From Pseudomonas sp. v388 (lineage in GTDB: Bacteria; Pseudomonadota; Gammaproteobacteria; Pseudomonadales; Pseudomonadaceae), in the NCBI RefSeq assembly GCF_003935425.1, contig NZ_RHQN01000002.1, positions 496,001 to 560,000 of the forward strand: 64,000 nucleotides of DNA. Direction: 5' to 3'. Of the stretch, positions 39,917 to 48,555 are shown piece by piece (within the stretch, counting starts at the first letter, position 1; each line of letters begins with the position of its first letter). The notes below the pieces were generated by a model, which was not told where the DNA came from, searched no databases, and was given only the letters and a program-made list of their open reading frames with translations. Position numbers and translations under genes: made by a program.

Positions 39917-42862
39917 ATGAGCCTTCCTTCGCTGACCGATTTCCCCGACATTCTCCTGCCTGTGGTTACCCGCGCACGGCAGACATTCGAAACTGCCGTT
40001 GCCGCGTTATCCGACCAATCCCTGGCGTCTTTCAAGGCCTGGCCCGAGGCGCGCATGCGCGCCTTCGACCGGGTCTGTGCAGCCAGTGATTTCGTCACCG
40101 AGCAGGTGTGCCGCGACCCGCACATGCTGCTGGAGCTGGCGCAATCCGGCGCTTTGGAGCGTAGCTTCACGGCGGGTGAGCTGCGCGGTCAAATTGCTGC
40201 GGCAGTCGAGGCGGCCGGCAGCGAAGATGAATTGGGGCGTAATCTACGTCGGCAACGCATGCGTCAGCAAGTCCGGATTATCTGGCGCGACCTTAGTCGT
40301 ACGGCTGACCTGACCGAAACCTGTCGCGATCTGTCGGAGATGGCGGACGCCTCCATCGACCAGGCGTACCAGTGGCTATACCAGCGTCATTGCCAGCAGT
40401 TCGGCACGCCGATCGGCAGTCGCAGCGGCGAGCCGCAGCATCTGGTCATCCTGGGCATGGGCAAGCTGGGGGCCGTCGAGCTTAACCTGTCCTCGGACAT
40501 CGACCTGATCTTCGGCTACCCCGAAGGGGGCGAAACCACCGGTGTGAAGCGCCCGCTCGATAATCAGGAATTCTTCATCCGCCTGGGCCAGCGCCTGATC
40601 AAGGCGCTGGACCCGGTGACGGTCGACGGTTTCGTGTTTCGCGTCGACATGCGCCTGCGTCCTTACGGCTCGTCCGGAGCGCTGGTGCTGAGCTTCAACG
40701 CGCTGGAGCAGTATTACCAGGATCAGGGCCGCGACTGGGAACGCTACGCGATGATCAAGGCGCGAGTGGTCGGTGGCGACCATGCGGCGGGTGAGCAGTT
40801 GCTGGATATGCTGCGTCCTTTCGTCTATCGCCGTTACCTGGACTTTTCGGCCATCGAAGCGCTGCGCACCATGAAGCAGCTGATTCAGCAGGAAGTGCGC
40901 CGCAAGGGCATGGCCGAGAACATCAAGCTGGGCGCCGGCGGCATACGCGAAGTGGAATTCATTGCCCAGGCGTTCCAGTTGATTCACGGCGGTCGCGACC
41001 TGAGCCTGCAGCAGCGGCCGTTGTTCAAAGTGCTCAAGACCTTGGAAGGGCAAGGTTACCTGCCGGCCGCCGTAACCGATGAACTGCGCGAAGGCTACGA
41101 ATTTCTGCGTTACACCGAACACGCCATCCAGGCCATCGCCGACCGCCAGACCCAGATGCTGCCGGACAACCAGCTGGATCAGGCGCGCATCGCCTTTATG
41201 CTGGGCTTTGCCGACTGGACGAGCTTCCATGAGCGGCTGATGCACTGGCGGGATCGGGTGTCGTGGCATTTTCGACAGGTGATTGCCGATCCGGATGACG
41301 AGCAGGACGACGGCGGCGAGGTTGTAGTCGGAGGGGAGTGGCTGCCGTTGTGGGAAGAATCCCAGGATGAAGACGCCGCGTGCCGTCAATTATTGCAGGC
41401 CGGTTTCGCGGATGCCGACAAGGCGCTCAAGCACCTGGCCAACCTGCGCGGCAGCCCGCAATTACGCTCCATGCAGCGGCTGGGTCGCGAGCGCCTGGAT
41501 GCTTTCATTCCCAGGCTGCTGGCGCAGGCGGTCGAGCATGACAATCCTGATCTGGTGCTGGAGCGGGTCCTGCCGCTGGTGGAAGCCGTGGCACGGCGTT
41601 CGGCCTATCTGGTGCTGCTCACGGAAAACCCCGATGCCTTGCGGCGTTTGCTGACCCTGTGCGCCGCCAGCCCGTGGATCGCCGAGCAGATTGCGCGTTT
41701 CCCGTTGCTGCTGGACGAATTGCTCAATGAGGGCCGGCTGTTCAACCCGCCGCTGGCGCCGGAACTGGCCGCCGAATTGCGCGAGCGGCTGGTGCGTATT
41801 CCCGAGGACGACCTGGAGCAACAGATGGAGGCCCTGCGGCACTTCAAGCTGGCCCACCGTTTGCGGGTCGCGGCCTCCGAAATCACCGGCAGCCTGCCAT
41901 TGATGAAAGTCAGCGATTACCTGACCTGGCTGGCCGAGGCCATTCTCGAACAGGTGCTGGCGCTGGCCTGGCGCCACACCGTCGCGCGGCACGGCATACC
42001 GACCCGCCCCGATGGCAGCTTGTGCGACCCCAGCTTCATCATCGTGGGTTACGGCAAGGTCGGCGGTATCGAACTGGGCCATGGCTCGGACCTGGACCTG
42101 GTGTTCATCCACGACGGCGATCCCCAGGCCGAGACCGACGGCGCCAAGCCCATCGACGGCGCGCAGTTTTTCACCCGCCTGGGACAACGCATCATCCATC
42201 TGCTGACCACCCAGACCAATTCCGGCCAGCTCTATGAAGTCGACATGCGCCTGCGGCCTTCCGGCGCGTCCGGGTTGCTGGTCAGTTCCCTGGGCGCGTT
42301 CGACCGCTATCAGGAAAACCAGGCCTGGACCTGGGAACATCAGGCGCTGGTCCGTGCGCGGGTGCTGGTCGGCAGTCGCGACGTGGGCGCCGCGTTCGAG
42401 CAAGTCAGGGCCAGGGTGCTGGGGCGCGAGCGCAACCTGGACAAGTTGCGCGCCGAGGTCAGCGAGATGCGCGCCAAGATGCGTGACAATCTCGGGACGC
42501 GGGTGACGGCAGCCGGCACGGCGCCCAATGCCTTCGAAGCGACAGTGCCATTCGACCTCAAGCAAGACGCCGGTGGTATCGTCGATATCGAATTTATGGT
42601 GCAATACGCGGCCCTGGCGTGGTCCAGAGAGCATCCCGCACTGGTGCGGTACACCGACAATATCCGGATTCTCGAAGGTCTGGAGCAAGCCGGTCTGCTG
42701 CCCGACGCCGACGCCAGCCTGTTGCGCGAAGCCTACAAGGCATACCGCGCGGCGGCTCACCGACAGGCACTGCAGAAAGACGCAGGCGTGGTCGGCGGCG
42801 ACCAGTTTCAGGCCGAGCGGCGTGAAGTGATGCGGATCTGGACGCAGATGGGGTTGAGCTGA
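39917..42862 (+). CDS. glnE: Glutamine synthetase adenylyltransferase / adenylyl-removing enzyme
   Basis: Adds AMP to and removes it from a Tyr of glutamine synthetase, under control of PII and glutamine. 981 residues, full length. Two nucleotidyltransferase domains: the N-terminal adenylyl-removing one with GMGKLGAVELNLSSDIDLIF (about 178-197) and the C-terminal adenylylating one with GYGKVGGIELGHGSDLDLVF (about 711-730). Helical domains follow each. Cytoplasmic. It faces away from aceE and is followed after 154 bp by waaF. In P. aeruginosa an ilvE gene lies in that position; here there is none. Confidence 0.97.
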   Translation: MSLPSLTDFPDILLPVVTRARQTFETAVAALSDQSLASFKAWPEARMRAFDRVCAASDFVTEQVCRDPHMLLELAQSGALERSFTAGELRGQIAAAVEAAGSEDELGRNLRRQRMRQQVRIIWRDLSRTADLTETCRDLSEMADASIDQAYQWLYQRHCQQFGTPIGSRSGEPQHLVILGMGKLGAVELNLSSDIDLIFGYPEGGETTGVKRPLDNQEFFIRLGQRLIKALDPVTVDGFVFRVDMRLRPYGSSGALVLSFNALEQYYQDQGRDWERYAMIKARVVGGDHAAGEQLLDMLRPFVYRRYLDFSAIEALRTMKQLIQQEVRRKGMAENIKLGAGGIREVEFIAQAFQLIHGGRDLSLQQRPLFKVLKTLEGQGYLPAAVTDELREGYEFLRYTEHAIQAIADRQTQMLPDNQLDQARIAFMLGFADWTSFHERLMHWRDRVSWHFRQVIADPDDEQDDGGEVVVGGEWLPLWEESQDEDAACRQLLQAGFADADKALKHLANLRGSPQLRSMQRLGRERLDAFIPRLLAQAVEHDNPDLVLERVLPLVEAVARRSAYLVLLTENPDALRRLLTLCAASPWIAEQIARFPLLLDELLNEGRLFNPPLAPELAAELRERLVRIPEDDLEQQMEALRHFKLAHRLRVAASEITGSLPLMKVSDYLTWLAEAILEQVLALAWRHTVARHGIPTRPDGSLCDPSFIIVGYGKVGGIELGHGSDLDLVFIHDGDPQAETDGAKPIDGAQFFTRLGQRIIHLLTTQTNSGQLYEVDMRLRPSGASGLLVSSLGAFDRYQENQAWTWEHQALVRARVLVGSRDVGAAFEQVRARVLGRERNLDKLRAEVSEMRAKMRDNLGTRVTAAGTAPNAFEATVPFDLKQDAGGIVDIEFMVQYAALAWSREHPALVRYTDNIRILEGLEQAGLLPDADASLLREAYKAYRAAAHRQALQKDAGVVGGDQFQAERREVMRIWTQMGLS

Positions 42863-42906
42863 TGCCATGAAGACTGAGCGTTCGGCCTCGTGCGTGACGC
42901 CGCCGG

Positions 42907-42937
42907 TTGTACCATCGGGCATCGCGCACGCTATATA
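42907..42937 (+). promoter_or_regulatory. Possible sigma-70-type promoter of the LPS core operon
   Basis: TTGTAC (42907-42912) and TATATA (42932-42937), spacer 19 bp. The spacing is long, so this is tentative. A start near 42944 would place the following inverted repeat at the very 5' end of the transcript. Confidence 0.4.
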
Positions 42938-42946
42938 AAGCTATGA

Positions 42947-42999
42947 CAGGGAGGCGGCGGGTTGTGTGGGAATGTCACGCAGTCTGACCGGCCTCCCTG
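42947..42999 (+). other. 9-bp perfect inverted repeat in the waaF leader
   Basis: CAGGGAGGC (42947-42955) pairs with GCCTCCCTG (42991-42999) around 35 nt, ending 17 nt before the waaF ATG. The GGAAGAAG ribosome-binding site is just outside. It may influence stability or translation of the core-synthesis mRNA. Confidence 0.5.
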
Positions 43000-43016
43000 G
43001 TCGTTTTGGAAGAAGC

Positions 43017-44051
43017 ATGAGAATTCTGATCGTTGGGCCTAGCTGGGTCGGTGACATGGTAATGGCGCAGACGCTGTTCCAGTGCCTGAAGCAGCGCCAT
43101 CCTGAGTGCGAAATCGATGTGCTGGCCCCCGAGTGGAGCCGCCCGATTCTGGAGCGCATGCCCGAGGTGCGCGCAGCCTTGAGCTTTCCACTCGGCCACG
43201 GCGCCCTTGAGCTGGCGACCCGCCGGCGCATCGGCAAGAGCCTGGCCGGCCAGTACGACCAGGCGATCCCGTTGCCCAATTCCCTCAAGTCGGCCCTGGT
43301 GCCGTTCTTCGCGGGCATCCCGAAGCGTACCGGCTGGCGTGGCGAATTCCGCTATGGCCTGCTCAATGACGTGCGCACCCTCGACAAAGAACGCTACCCG
43401 CTGATGATCGAGCGCTTCATGGCGCTGGCCTACGACAAGGGCGCCGAGCTGCCGCGTCCGTACCCCAAACCGAGCCTGCGCATCGACGCTGCGACCCGTG
43501 AAATCGCGCTTGCCAGGTTCGGCCTGACCCTGGACCGCCCGGTGCTGGCGCTGTGTCCGGGTGCCGAGTTCGGCGAGTCCAAGCGCTGGCCGGCCGAGCA
43601 TTACGCGCAAGTGGCCGACGCCCGGATTCGCGAAGGCTGGCAGGTGTGGCTATTCGGCTCGAAGAAGGACCATCCGGTCGGTGAAACCATTCGTGAAAAC
43701 CTGATTCCCGGCCTGCGTGAAGAGTCCGTCAACCTGAGCGGCGAAACCTCCCTGGCCGAAGCCATCGACCTGATGTCCTGCGCTGACGCCGTGGTGTCCA
43801 ACGATTCGGGCCTGATGCACGTGGCCGCCGCGCTGAATCGCCCGCTGGTTGCCGTCTACGGTTCGACCTCGCCAGGCTTCACGCCGCCGTTGGCCGATGA
43901 GGTCGAAGTGGTGCGCCTGGGTATCGAATGCAGCCCGTGCTTCGACCGCACCTGCCGCTTCGGCCATTACAACTGCCTGCGCCTGCTGGAGCCGGACGCC
44001 GTGATCCAGGCGCTGGGTCGCATGAGTGGCACCCCGGTCGAGGTGGTCTGA
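43017..44051 (+). CDS. waaF: Lipopolysaccharide heptosyltransferase II
   Basis: Adds the second L-glycero-D-manno-heptose to the LPS inner core on the cytoplasmic face. 344 residues, GT9 family. Starts MRILIVGPSWVGDMVMAQTLF, the nucleotide-sugar transferase opening of WaaF. The C-terminal half has LCPGAEFGESKRWPAEHYA and SNDSGLMHVAAALNRPLVAVYGSTSPGFTPPL, the ADP-heptose binding region. The ATG at 43017 follows GGAAGAAG; the upstream in-frame extension from 42966 is not typical. First gene of the cluster, with waaC starting three bases after its stop. Confidence 0.96.
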   Translation: MRILIVGPSWVGDMVMAQTLFQCLKQRHPECEIDVLAPEWSRPILERMPEVRAALSFPLGHGALELATRRRIGKSLAGQYDQAIPLPNSLKSALVPFFAGIPKRTGWRGEFRYGLLNDVRTLDKERYPLMIERFMALAYDKGAELPRPYPKPSLRIDAATREIALARFGLTLDRPVLALCPGAEFGESKRWPAEHYAQVADARIREGWQVWLFGSKKDHPVGETIRENLIPGLREESVNLSGETSLAEAIDLMSCADAVVSNDSGLMHVAAALNRPLVAVYGSTSPGFTPPLADEVEVVRLGIECSPCFDRTCRFGHYNCLRLLEPDAVIQALGRMSGTPVEVV

Positions 44052-44053
44052 AC

Positions 44054-45118
44054 TTGCGGGTATTGCTGATCAAGACCTCGTCTCTGGGCGACGTCATTCA
44101 CGCGCTCCCCGCGCTGACCGACGCCGCACGCGCCGTGCCCGGCATCCGCTTCGACTGGGTGGTGGAAGAAGGCTTCGCCGAGATTCCGACCTGGCATCCG
44201 GCCGTCGACAAGGTGATCCCGGTGGCGATTCGCCGCTGGCGCAAGAACCTGTGGCAGACCTTCAAGTCCGGCGAGTGGAAGCGCTTCAAACAGAGCCTGC
44301 GCCAATCGCGCTACGACCTGGTGATCGACGCCCAAGGGCTGTTCAAAAGCGCCTGGCTCACCCGTTACGCCGGTGCGCCGGTGGCCGGGCTGGATCGCAA
44401 CTCGGCCCGCGAGCCGTTGGCCAGCCGCTTTTATGACCGGCCGCTTTCCGTGGCCCGCGGGCAGCACGCGGTGGAGCGCTTGCGCCAATTGTTTGCCCAG
44501 GCCCTCGGCTATGAACTGCCCAGCGGTCTTGGCCAGTACGGCCTCAACCCGCTGACTGAGCCGGATGGCGCGACCACGGCGCCGTTCGTGCTGTTCCTGC
44601 ACGGCACCACCTGGGACACCAAGCACTGGCCCGAGCTGTACTGGCGCCAGTTGGCCGAATTGATGGGCCGACGCGGCCTGCAAGTGCGCTTGCCTTGGGG
44701 CAATCCGTCGGAAAAGGCCCGTGCCGAGCGTATCGCTGAAGGTCTGGATCACGCGCAGGTGTTGCCCAAGCTGAATCTGGCAGGCGTGGCGCAAGTGCTG
44801 TCCAGCGCCCGGGCCTGCGTGGCGGTGGATACCGGCATCGGTCATCTGGCGGCCGCGCTGGATGTGCCGACCATTTCCCTGTTCGGCCCGACCAATCCGG
44901 GCCTGACCGGCGCCTATGGTCAGTCGCAGGTGCATCTGGCCAGCGACTACCCGAGCTGCGCGCCTTGCTTGCAAAAGAAATGCACCTACCAGCCCACCGC
45001 TGAAGACCAGCGGCGGTTCGATCTGAAGCGCGAGTGGCCCTTGTGCTTCACCCCCTTGAATCCCGAGCGAGTAGCGAGCCAGTTGGGCGCGCTGTTGCTG
45101 GCAAAGGAAACCGTCTGA
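44054..45118 (+). CDS. waaC: Lipopolysaccharide heptosyltransferase I
   Basis: Attaches the first heptose to Kdo. 354 residues, GT9. The start is TTG at 44054, giving (M)RVLLIKTSSLGDVIHALPAL, the usual N-terminus; the first in-frame ATG (43928) lies inside waaF and is rejected. Acceptor/donor region LFLHGTTWDTKHWPE and CVAVDTGIGHLAAALDVPTISLFGPTNPGLTG. Its TGA overlaps the ATG of waaG by one base. Confidence 0.96.
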   Translation: MRVLLIKTSSLGDVIHALPALTDAARAVPGIRFDWVVEEGFAEIPTWHPAVDKVIPVAIRRWRKNLWQTFKSGEWKRFKQSLRQSRYDLVIDAQGLFKSAWLTRYAGAPVAGLDRNSAREPLASRFYDRPLSVARGQHAVERLRQLFAQALGYELPSGLGQYGLNPLTEPDGATTAPFVLFLHGTTWDTKHWPELYWRQLAELMGRRGLQVRLPWGNPSEKARAERIAEGLDHAQVLPKLNLAGVAQVLSSARACVAVDTGIGHLAAALDVPTISLFGPTNPGLTGAYGQSQVHLASDYPSCAPCLQKKCTYQPTAEDQRRFDLKREWPLCFTPLNPERVASQLGALLLAKETV

Positions 45119-46239
45119 TGCAACTGGCATTCGTACTGTACAAATACTTCCCGTTCGGCGGCCTGCAACGGGATTTCATGCGCATTGCGCTGGAGTGCCA
45201 GCAGCGCGGGCATCAGATCCGCGTCTACACCCTGATCTGGGAAGGCGAGGTGCCGCCCGGCTTTGAAGTGCTGGTCGCGCCGGTCAAGGCGTTCTTCAAT
45301 CATCGGCGCAATGAAAAACTCCTGGCCTGGATGCAGGCAGACCTGGCCAGACGTCCTGTGGATCGCCTGATTGGCTTCAACAAGATGCCTGGCCTGGACG
45401 TGTACTACGCCGCCGATGGCTGCTTCGAGGACAAGGCGCAGAACCTGCGCGGCTCGCTGTACCGTCAATGGGGCCGCTACCGTCATTTTGCCGAGTACGA
45501 GCGAGCGGTGTTCGCCGAGGACGCAAAAACCCAGGTGCTGATGATCTCCGAGGTCCAGCAGCCGTTGTTCATCAAGCACTACAACACGCCGCTGGAACGC
45601 TTCCATCTGCTGCCGCCGGGCATTTCCCAGGACCGCCGCGCCCCTGCGGACGCGCCTCAGGTGCGCGCCGAGTTCCGCAAGGAGTTCGGCCTGGCCGACG
45701 ACGACCTGTTGCTGGTGCAGATCGGCTCAGGCTTCAAGACCAAGGGTGTGGATCGCAGCCTCAAGGCGTTGGCCGCATTGCCCGCCGAACTCAAGAAACG
45801 CACCCGGCTGTTTGTAATCGGCCAGGACGACCCCAAGGTATTCCAACTGCAAAGCTCTGCGTTGGGCCTGGGCGATCAAGTGACCTTCATGAAAGGCCGC
45901 AGCGATATTCCGCGCTTTCTGCTGGGTGCCGACCTGTTGATCCACCCGGCCTACAACGAGAACACCGGCACCGTGCTGCTCGAAGCCCTGGTGGCCGGGC
46001 TGCCGGTGCTGGTCAGTGCGGTCTGCGGGTACGCTCACTACATCGCCGAGGCCGATTGCGGTCGGGTGCTGGACGAGCCGTTCGAGCAGGCGCAGCTCAA
46101 TCGTTTCCTGGCAGAGATGCTGGCGGACGATGCGGCGCGGCAGGCCTGGAGTCGCAACGGGCTGGCCTACGCAGAAACTGCAGACCTCTACAGCATGCCG
46201 CAGCACGCGGCGGATGTGATTCTGGCGGAGCATTATTGA
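45118..46239 (+). CDS. waaG: LPS core glycosyltransferase WaaG
   Basis: GT4 (GT-B fold) transferase that adds the first outer-core hexosamine or hexose to heptose II. 373 residues. QLAFVLYKYFPFGGLQRDFMRIA is the WaaG N-terminal loop. The C-terminal EX7E motif is in NENTGTVLLEALVAGLPVLV. Starts by one-base overlap with waaC and ends by one-base overlap with waaP. In Pseudomonas the enzyme is thought to transfer GalN-type sugar; this is family knowledge, not seen here. Confidence 0.95.
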   Translation: MQLAFVLYKYFPFGGLQRDFMRIALECQQRGHQIRVYTLIWEGEVPPGFEVLVAPVKAFFNHRRNEKLLAWMQADLARRPVDRLIGFNKMPGLDVYYAADGCFEDKAQNLRGSLYRQWGRYRHFAEYERAVFAEDAKTQVLMISEVQQPLFIKHYNTPLERFHLLPPGISQDRRAPADAPQVRAEFRKEFGLADDDLLLVQIGSGFKTKGVDRSLKALAALPAELKKRTRLFVIGQDDPKVFQLQSSALGLGDQVTFMKGRSDIPRFLLGADLLIHPAYNENTGTVLLEALVAGLPVLVSAVCGYAHYIAEADCGRVLDEPFEQAQLNRFLAEMLADDAARQAWSRNGLAYAETADLYSMPQHAADVILAEHY

Positions 46240-47045
46240 TGAAACTGTTCCTGGCTGAACCGTTCAAGAGCCTGTGGGCCGGGCGCGATGCCTTTGCCGA
46301 GGTCGAAGCGCTGGACGGTAAGGTCTACCGCGAACTTGAAGGGCGTCGCACCTTGCGCACTGAAGTCGAGGGGCGCGGCTATTTCGTGAAGATCCACCGT
46401 GGCATCGGCTGGGGTGAAATCGCCAAGAATCTCGCCACCGCCAAGCTGCCGGTATTGGGCGCCGGGATGGAATGGCAGGCCGTTGCACGCCTGCACGAAG
46501 TCGGCGTGCCGACCATGACCGCGGTAGCCTACGGCGAGCGCGGCAGCAATCCGGCGGCGCAGCATTCGTTCATCGTCACTGAAGAACTGGCGCCGACCGA
46601 AAGCCTGGAAGACTACAGCCGCCACTGGCTGGCCGAGCCGCCGCCGCCGCGCCTGAAACGCGCGCTGATCGCCGAAGTGGCCCGGCTGGTGGGCATGATG
46701 CACCGCGCCGGCGTCAACCATCGCGATTGCTACATCTGCCACTTCCTGCTGCACACCGACAAGCCGGTAAGCGCCGACGATTTCCGTCTGTCGGTGATCG
46801 ACCTGCATCGCGCCCAGACGCGCAAGGTGCTGCCTGCCCGCTGGCGTAACAAGGATCTGGGAGCCCTTTATTATTCCGCCCTCGAGATCGGTCTGACGCG
46901 CCGCGACAAGCTGCGCTTTCTCAAAGGCTATTTCCTCAAGCCACTGCGACAGATTCTGGCCGAAGAAGCCGCATTGCTGGTCTGGCTGGAGCGCAAGGCC
47001 GAGAAGCTGTACCAGCGCAAGCTGCGCTACGGAGGCGCGCTCTGA
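46239..47045 (+). CDS. waaP: LPS heptose I kinase WaaP
   Basis: Phosphorylates heptose I of the inner core, a step essential for viability in P. aeruginosa. 268 residues, the same length as that protein. A protein-kinase-like fold with the catalytic loop VNHRDCYICHFL; the base Asp163 matches the published P. aeruginosa number. The metal-binding Asp lies in LSVIDLHRAQ. One-base overlaps with both neighbours show tight coupling. Confidence 0.96.
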   Translation: MKLFLAEPFKSLWAGRDAFAEVEALDGKVYRELEGRRTLRTEVEGRGYFVKIHRGIGWGEIAKNLATAKLPVLGAGMEWQAVARLHEVGVPTMTAVAYGERGSNPAAQHSFIVTEELAPTESLEDYSRHWLAEPPPPRLKRALIAEVARLVGMMHRAGVNHRDCYICHFLLHTDKPVSADDFRLSVIDLHRAQTRKVLPARWRNKDLGALYYSALEIGLTRRDKLRFLKGYFLKPLRQILAEEAALLVWLERKAEKLYQRKLRYGGAL

Positions 47046-47779
47046 TGGCGGGCTGGATTCTGGAGCCCGAATACGCCTTTCTTGAGGAAGAGTTCGGCAG
47101 CCTGGATGCAGTGTTCGCTCTGCAAGGCGAGCATCTGACCCGCGACCCGCTCTCGGAAGTGATTCGCGTGGAACGCGGCGGGGTCAATTATTACGTCAAG
47201 CGCTACAGCGGCGCCGGCAAGGGCTTGCGTCGTTACGTCGGCAAGCCGCGGGTAAAGTCCGAGTGGCAGAACCTCAAGCGTTTCGCCAAATGGGGCATCC
47301 CGACCGCCGATGTGGTGGCCTGGGGTTTGGAGCGCAATGGTGCCGCTTACGACCGTGGCGCGCTGATCACCCGCGAGTTGCCCAATACCGAAGACCTGTC
47401 CGCCGTGGCCAAGCGCAACGATCCGCGTCTGAGCGACCGGGCCTGGGTCGACGGGATCAGTCGCCAGCTGGCCGCCTGCACCCGGGCCATGCATGACCGG
47501 CACTTCACCCACAACGATCTGAAGTGGCGCAACCTGCTGGTCGACGATCAGGACCGGCTGTTCTTCATCGACTGCCCCAATGGCGCGTTCTGGTGGAGCT
47601 TCATGCTGCGCTACCGGATCACCAAGGACCTCGCCTGTCTGGACAAGGTCGCCAAGTACCACCTGTCCGCCACTCAGCGCCTGCGTTTCTACCTGCAATA
47701 TCGTCAGCGAGCGCGCCTCAATGCCTCCGACAAAAAGCGTATCCGGCATGTCATCAGTTTTTTCGAGGGGCGCGAATGA
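47045..47779 (+). CDS. wapP: LPS core kinase WapP
   Basis: 244 residues. Second kinase-fold protein of the series, predicted to phosphorylate heptose II or another core position. Catalytic loop HFTHNDLKWRNLLV with Asp158, and metal-binding Asp in LFFIDCPNGAF. Starts at the base where waaP ends and overlaps wapQ by ATGA. Confidence 0.9.
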   Translation: MAGWILEPEYAFLEEEFGSLDAVFALQGEHLTRDPLSEVIRVERGGVNYYVKRYSGAGKGLRRYVGKPRVKSEWQNLKRFAKWGIPTADVVAWGLERNGAAYDRGALITRELPNTEDLSAVAKRNDPRLSDRAWVDGISRQLAACTRAMHDRHFTHNDLKWRNLLVDDQDRLFFIDCPNGAFWWSFMLRYRITKDLACLDKVAKYHLSATQRLRFYLQYRQRARLNASDKKRIRHVISFFEGRE

Positions 47780-48555
47780 GCGTTTTTATCGCCAGTGCCG
47801 ACCAGTCGTTGCTCGAACGCCATGGTCTGACCGATTTCCAGGCGCTGTGGGACGTGCAGCTCGACGCGGTGGATGAACCCAATACCGGCCGGGGCGGCTG
47901 GAGCAGCGTGTTCCGCCTGGACCTCGACGGCCAGGGGTTCTACCTCAAGCGCCAGAGCAATTACCTGACTCATACCCTGCACCACCCGCTGGGTGAGCCT
48001 TCGTTTTCCCGGGAATTTCGCAATATCAGCCGCTACCAGAAGCTGGGTATCCCGGCCTTGCAGGCAGCGTTCTACGCAGAGCGTCGGGTCAACGGCGAGC
48101 GCCGGGCGATCCTGATGACGCGTGCGCTGGATGGCTGGACTGACCTGGACGCGATCCTGAGCGGCTGGTTCGACCTGGCTGAGCCGGTGCGCGCGGCTAT
48201 TCTCAAGGCGTGTGGCGAGCTGGCGCGTACCCTGCACGGCGCAGGTCAGGTGCATGGCTGCTTTTATCCCAAGCACATCTTCCTGCAGGCGCAAGGCGAC
48301 GTTTATCAGGCCCAGCTGATCGACCTGGAGAAGACTCGCCCGGTGTTGTTCGGCCGGCGTGACCTGATCAAGGATCTGGAGCCTTTGCTGCGCCGCGCGC
48401 CGATGTGGGGTGAAGCCGAACGACGCGAACTCCTGGCCGCGTATCTGCATGCCGCGACCGACAGTGCCCAGGTCGATGCCTGGAATGCACGACTCGGTCA
48501 GCGCGAGCAGCACAAGCGCGACCCTCGATACCGTGACCAGAAAGAGAACCGCTGA
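47776..48555 (+). CDS. wapQ: WapQ, InaA-family kinase-like protein
   Basis: 259 residues, third kinase-fold protein in a row. The catalytic-loop position reads VHGCFYPKHIFL (residues 159-170): Cys162 stands where WaaP has the base Asp. LIDLEKTRP keeps the metal-binding Asp (183). This form resembles InaA. It may use another base, act on a different substrate, or be a pseudokinase. Overlaps wapP (ATGA) and the next gene by one base. Confidence 0.88.
   Translation: MSVFIASADQSLLERHGLTDFQALWDVQLDAVDEPNTGRGGWSSVFRLDLDGQGFYLKRQSNYLTHTLHHPLGEPSFSREFRNISRYQKLGIPALQAAFYAERRVNGERRAILMTRALDGWTDLDAILSGWFDLAEPVRAAILKACGELARTLHGAGQVHGCFYPKHIFLQAQGDVYQAQLIDLEKTRPVLFGRRDLIKDLEPLLRRAPMWGEAERRELLAAYLHAATDSAQVDAWNARLGQREQHKRDPRYRDQKENR

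Noticed and set aside
45468-46238. Upstream extension of waaP across waaG
   Set aside because: waaP starts at the ATG overlapping the waaG stop, giving the standard 268 residues.
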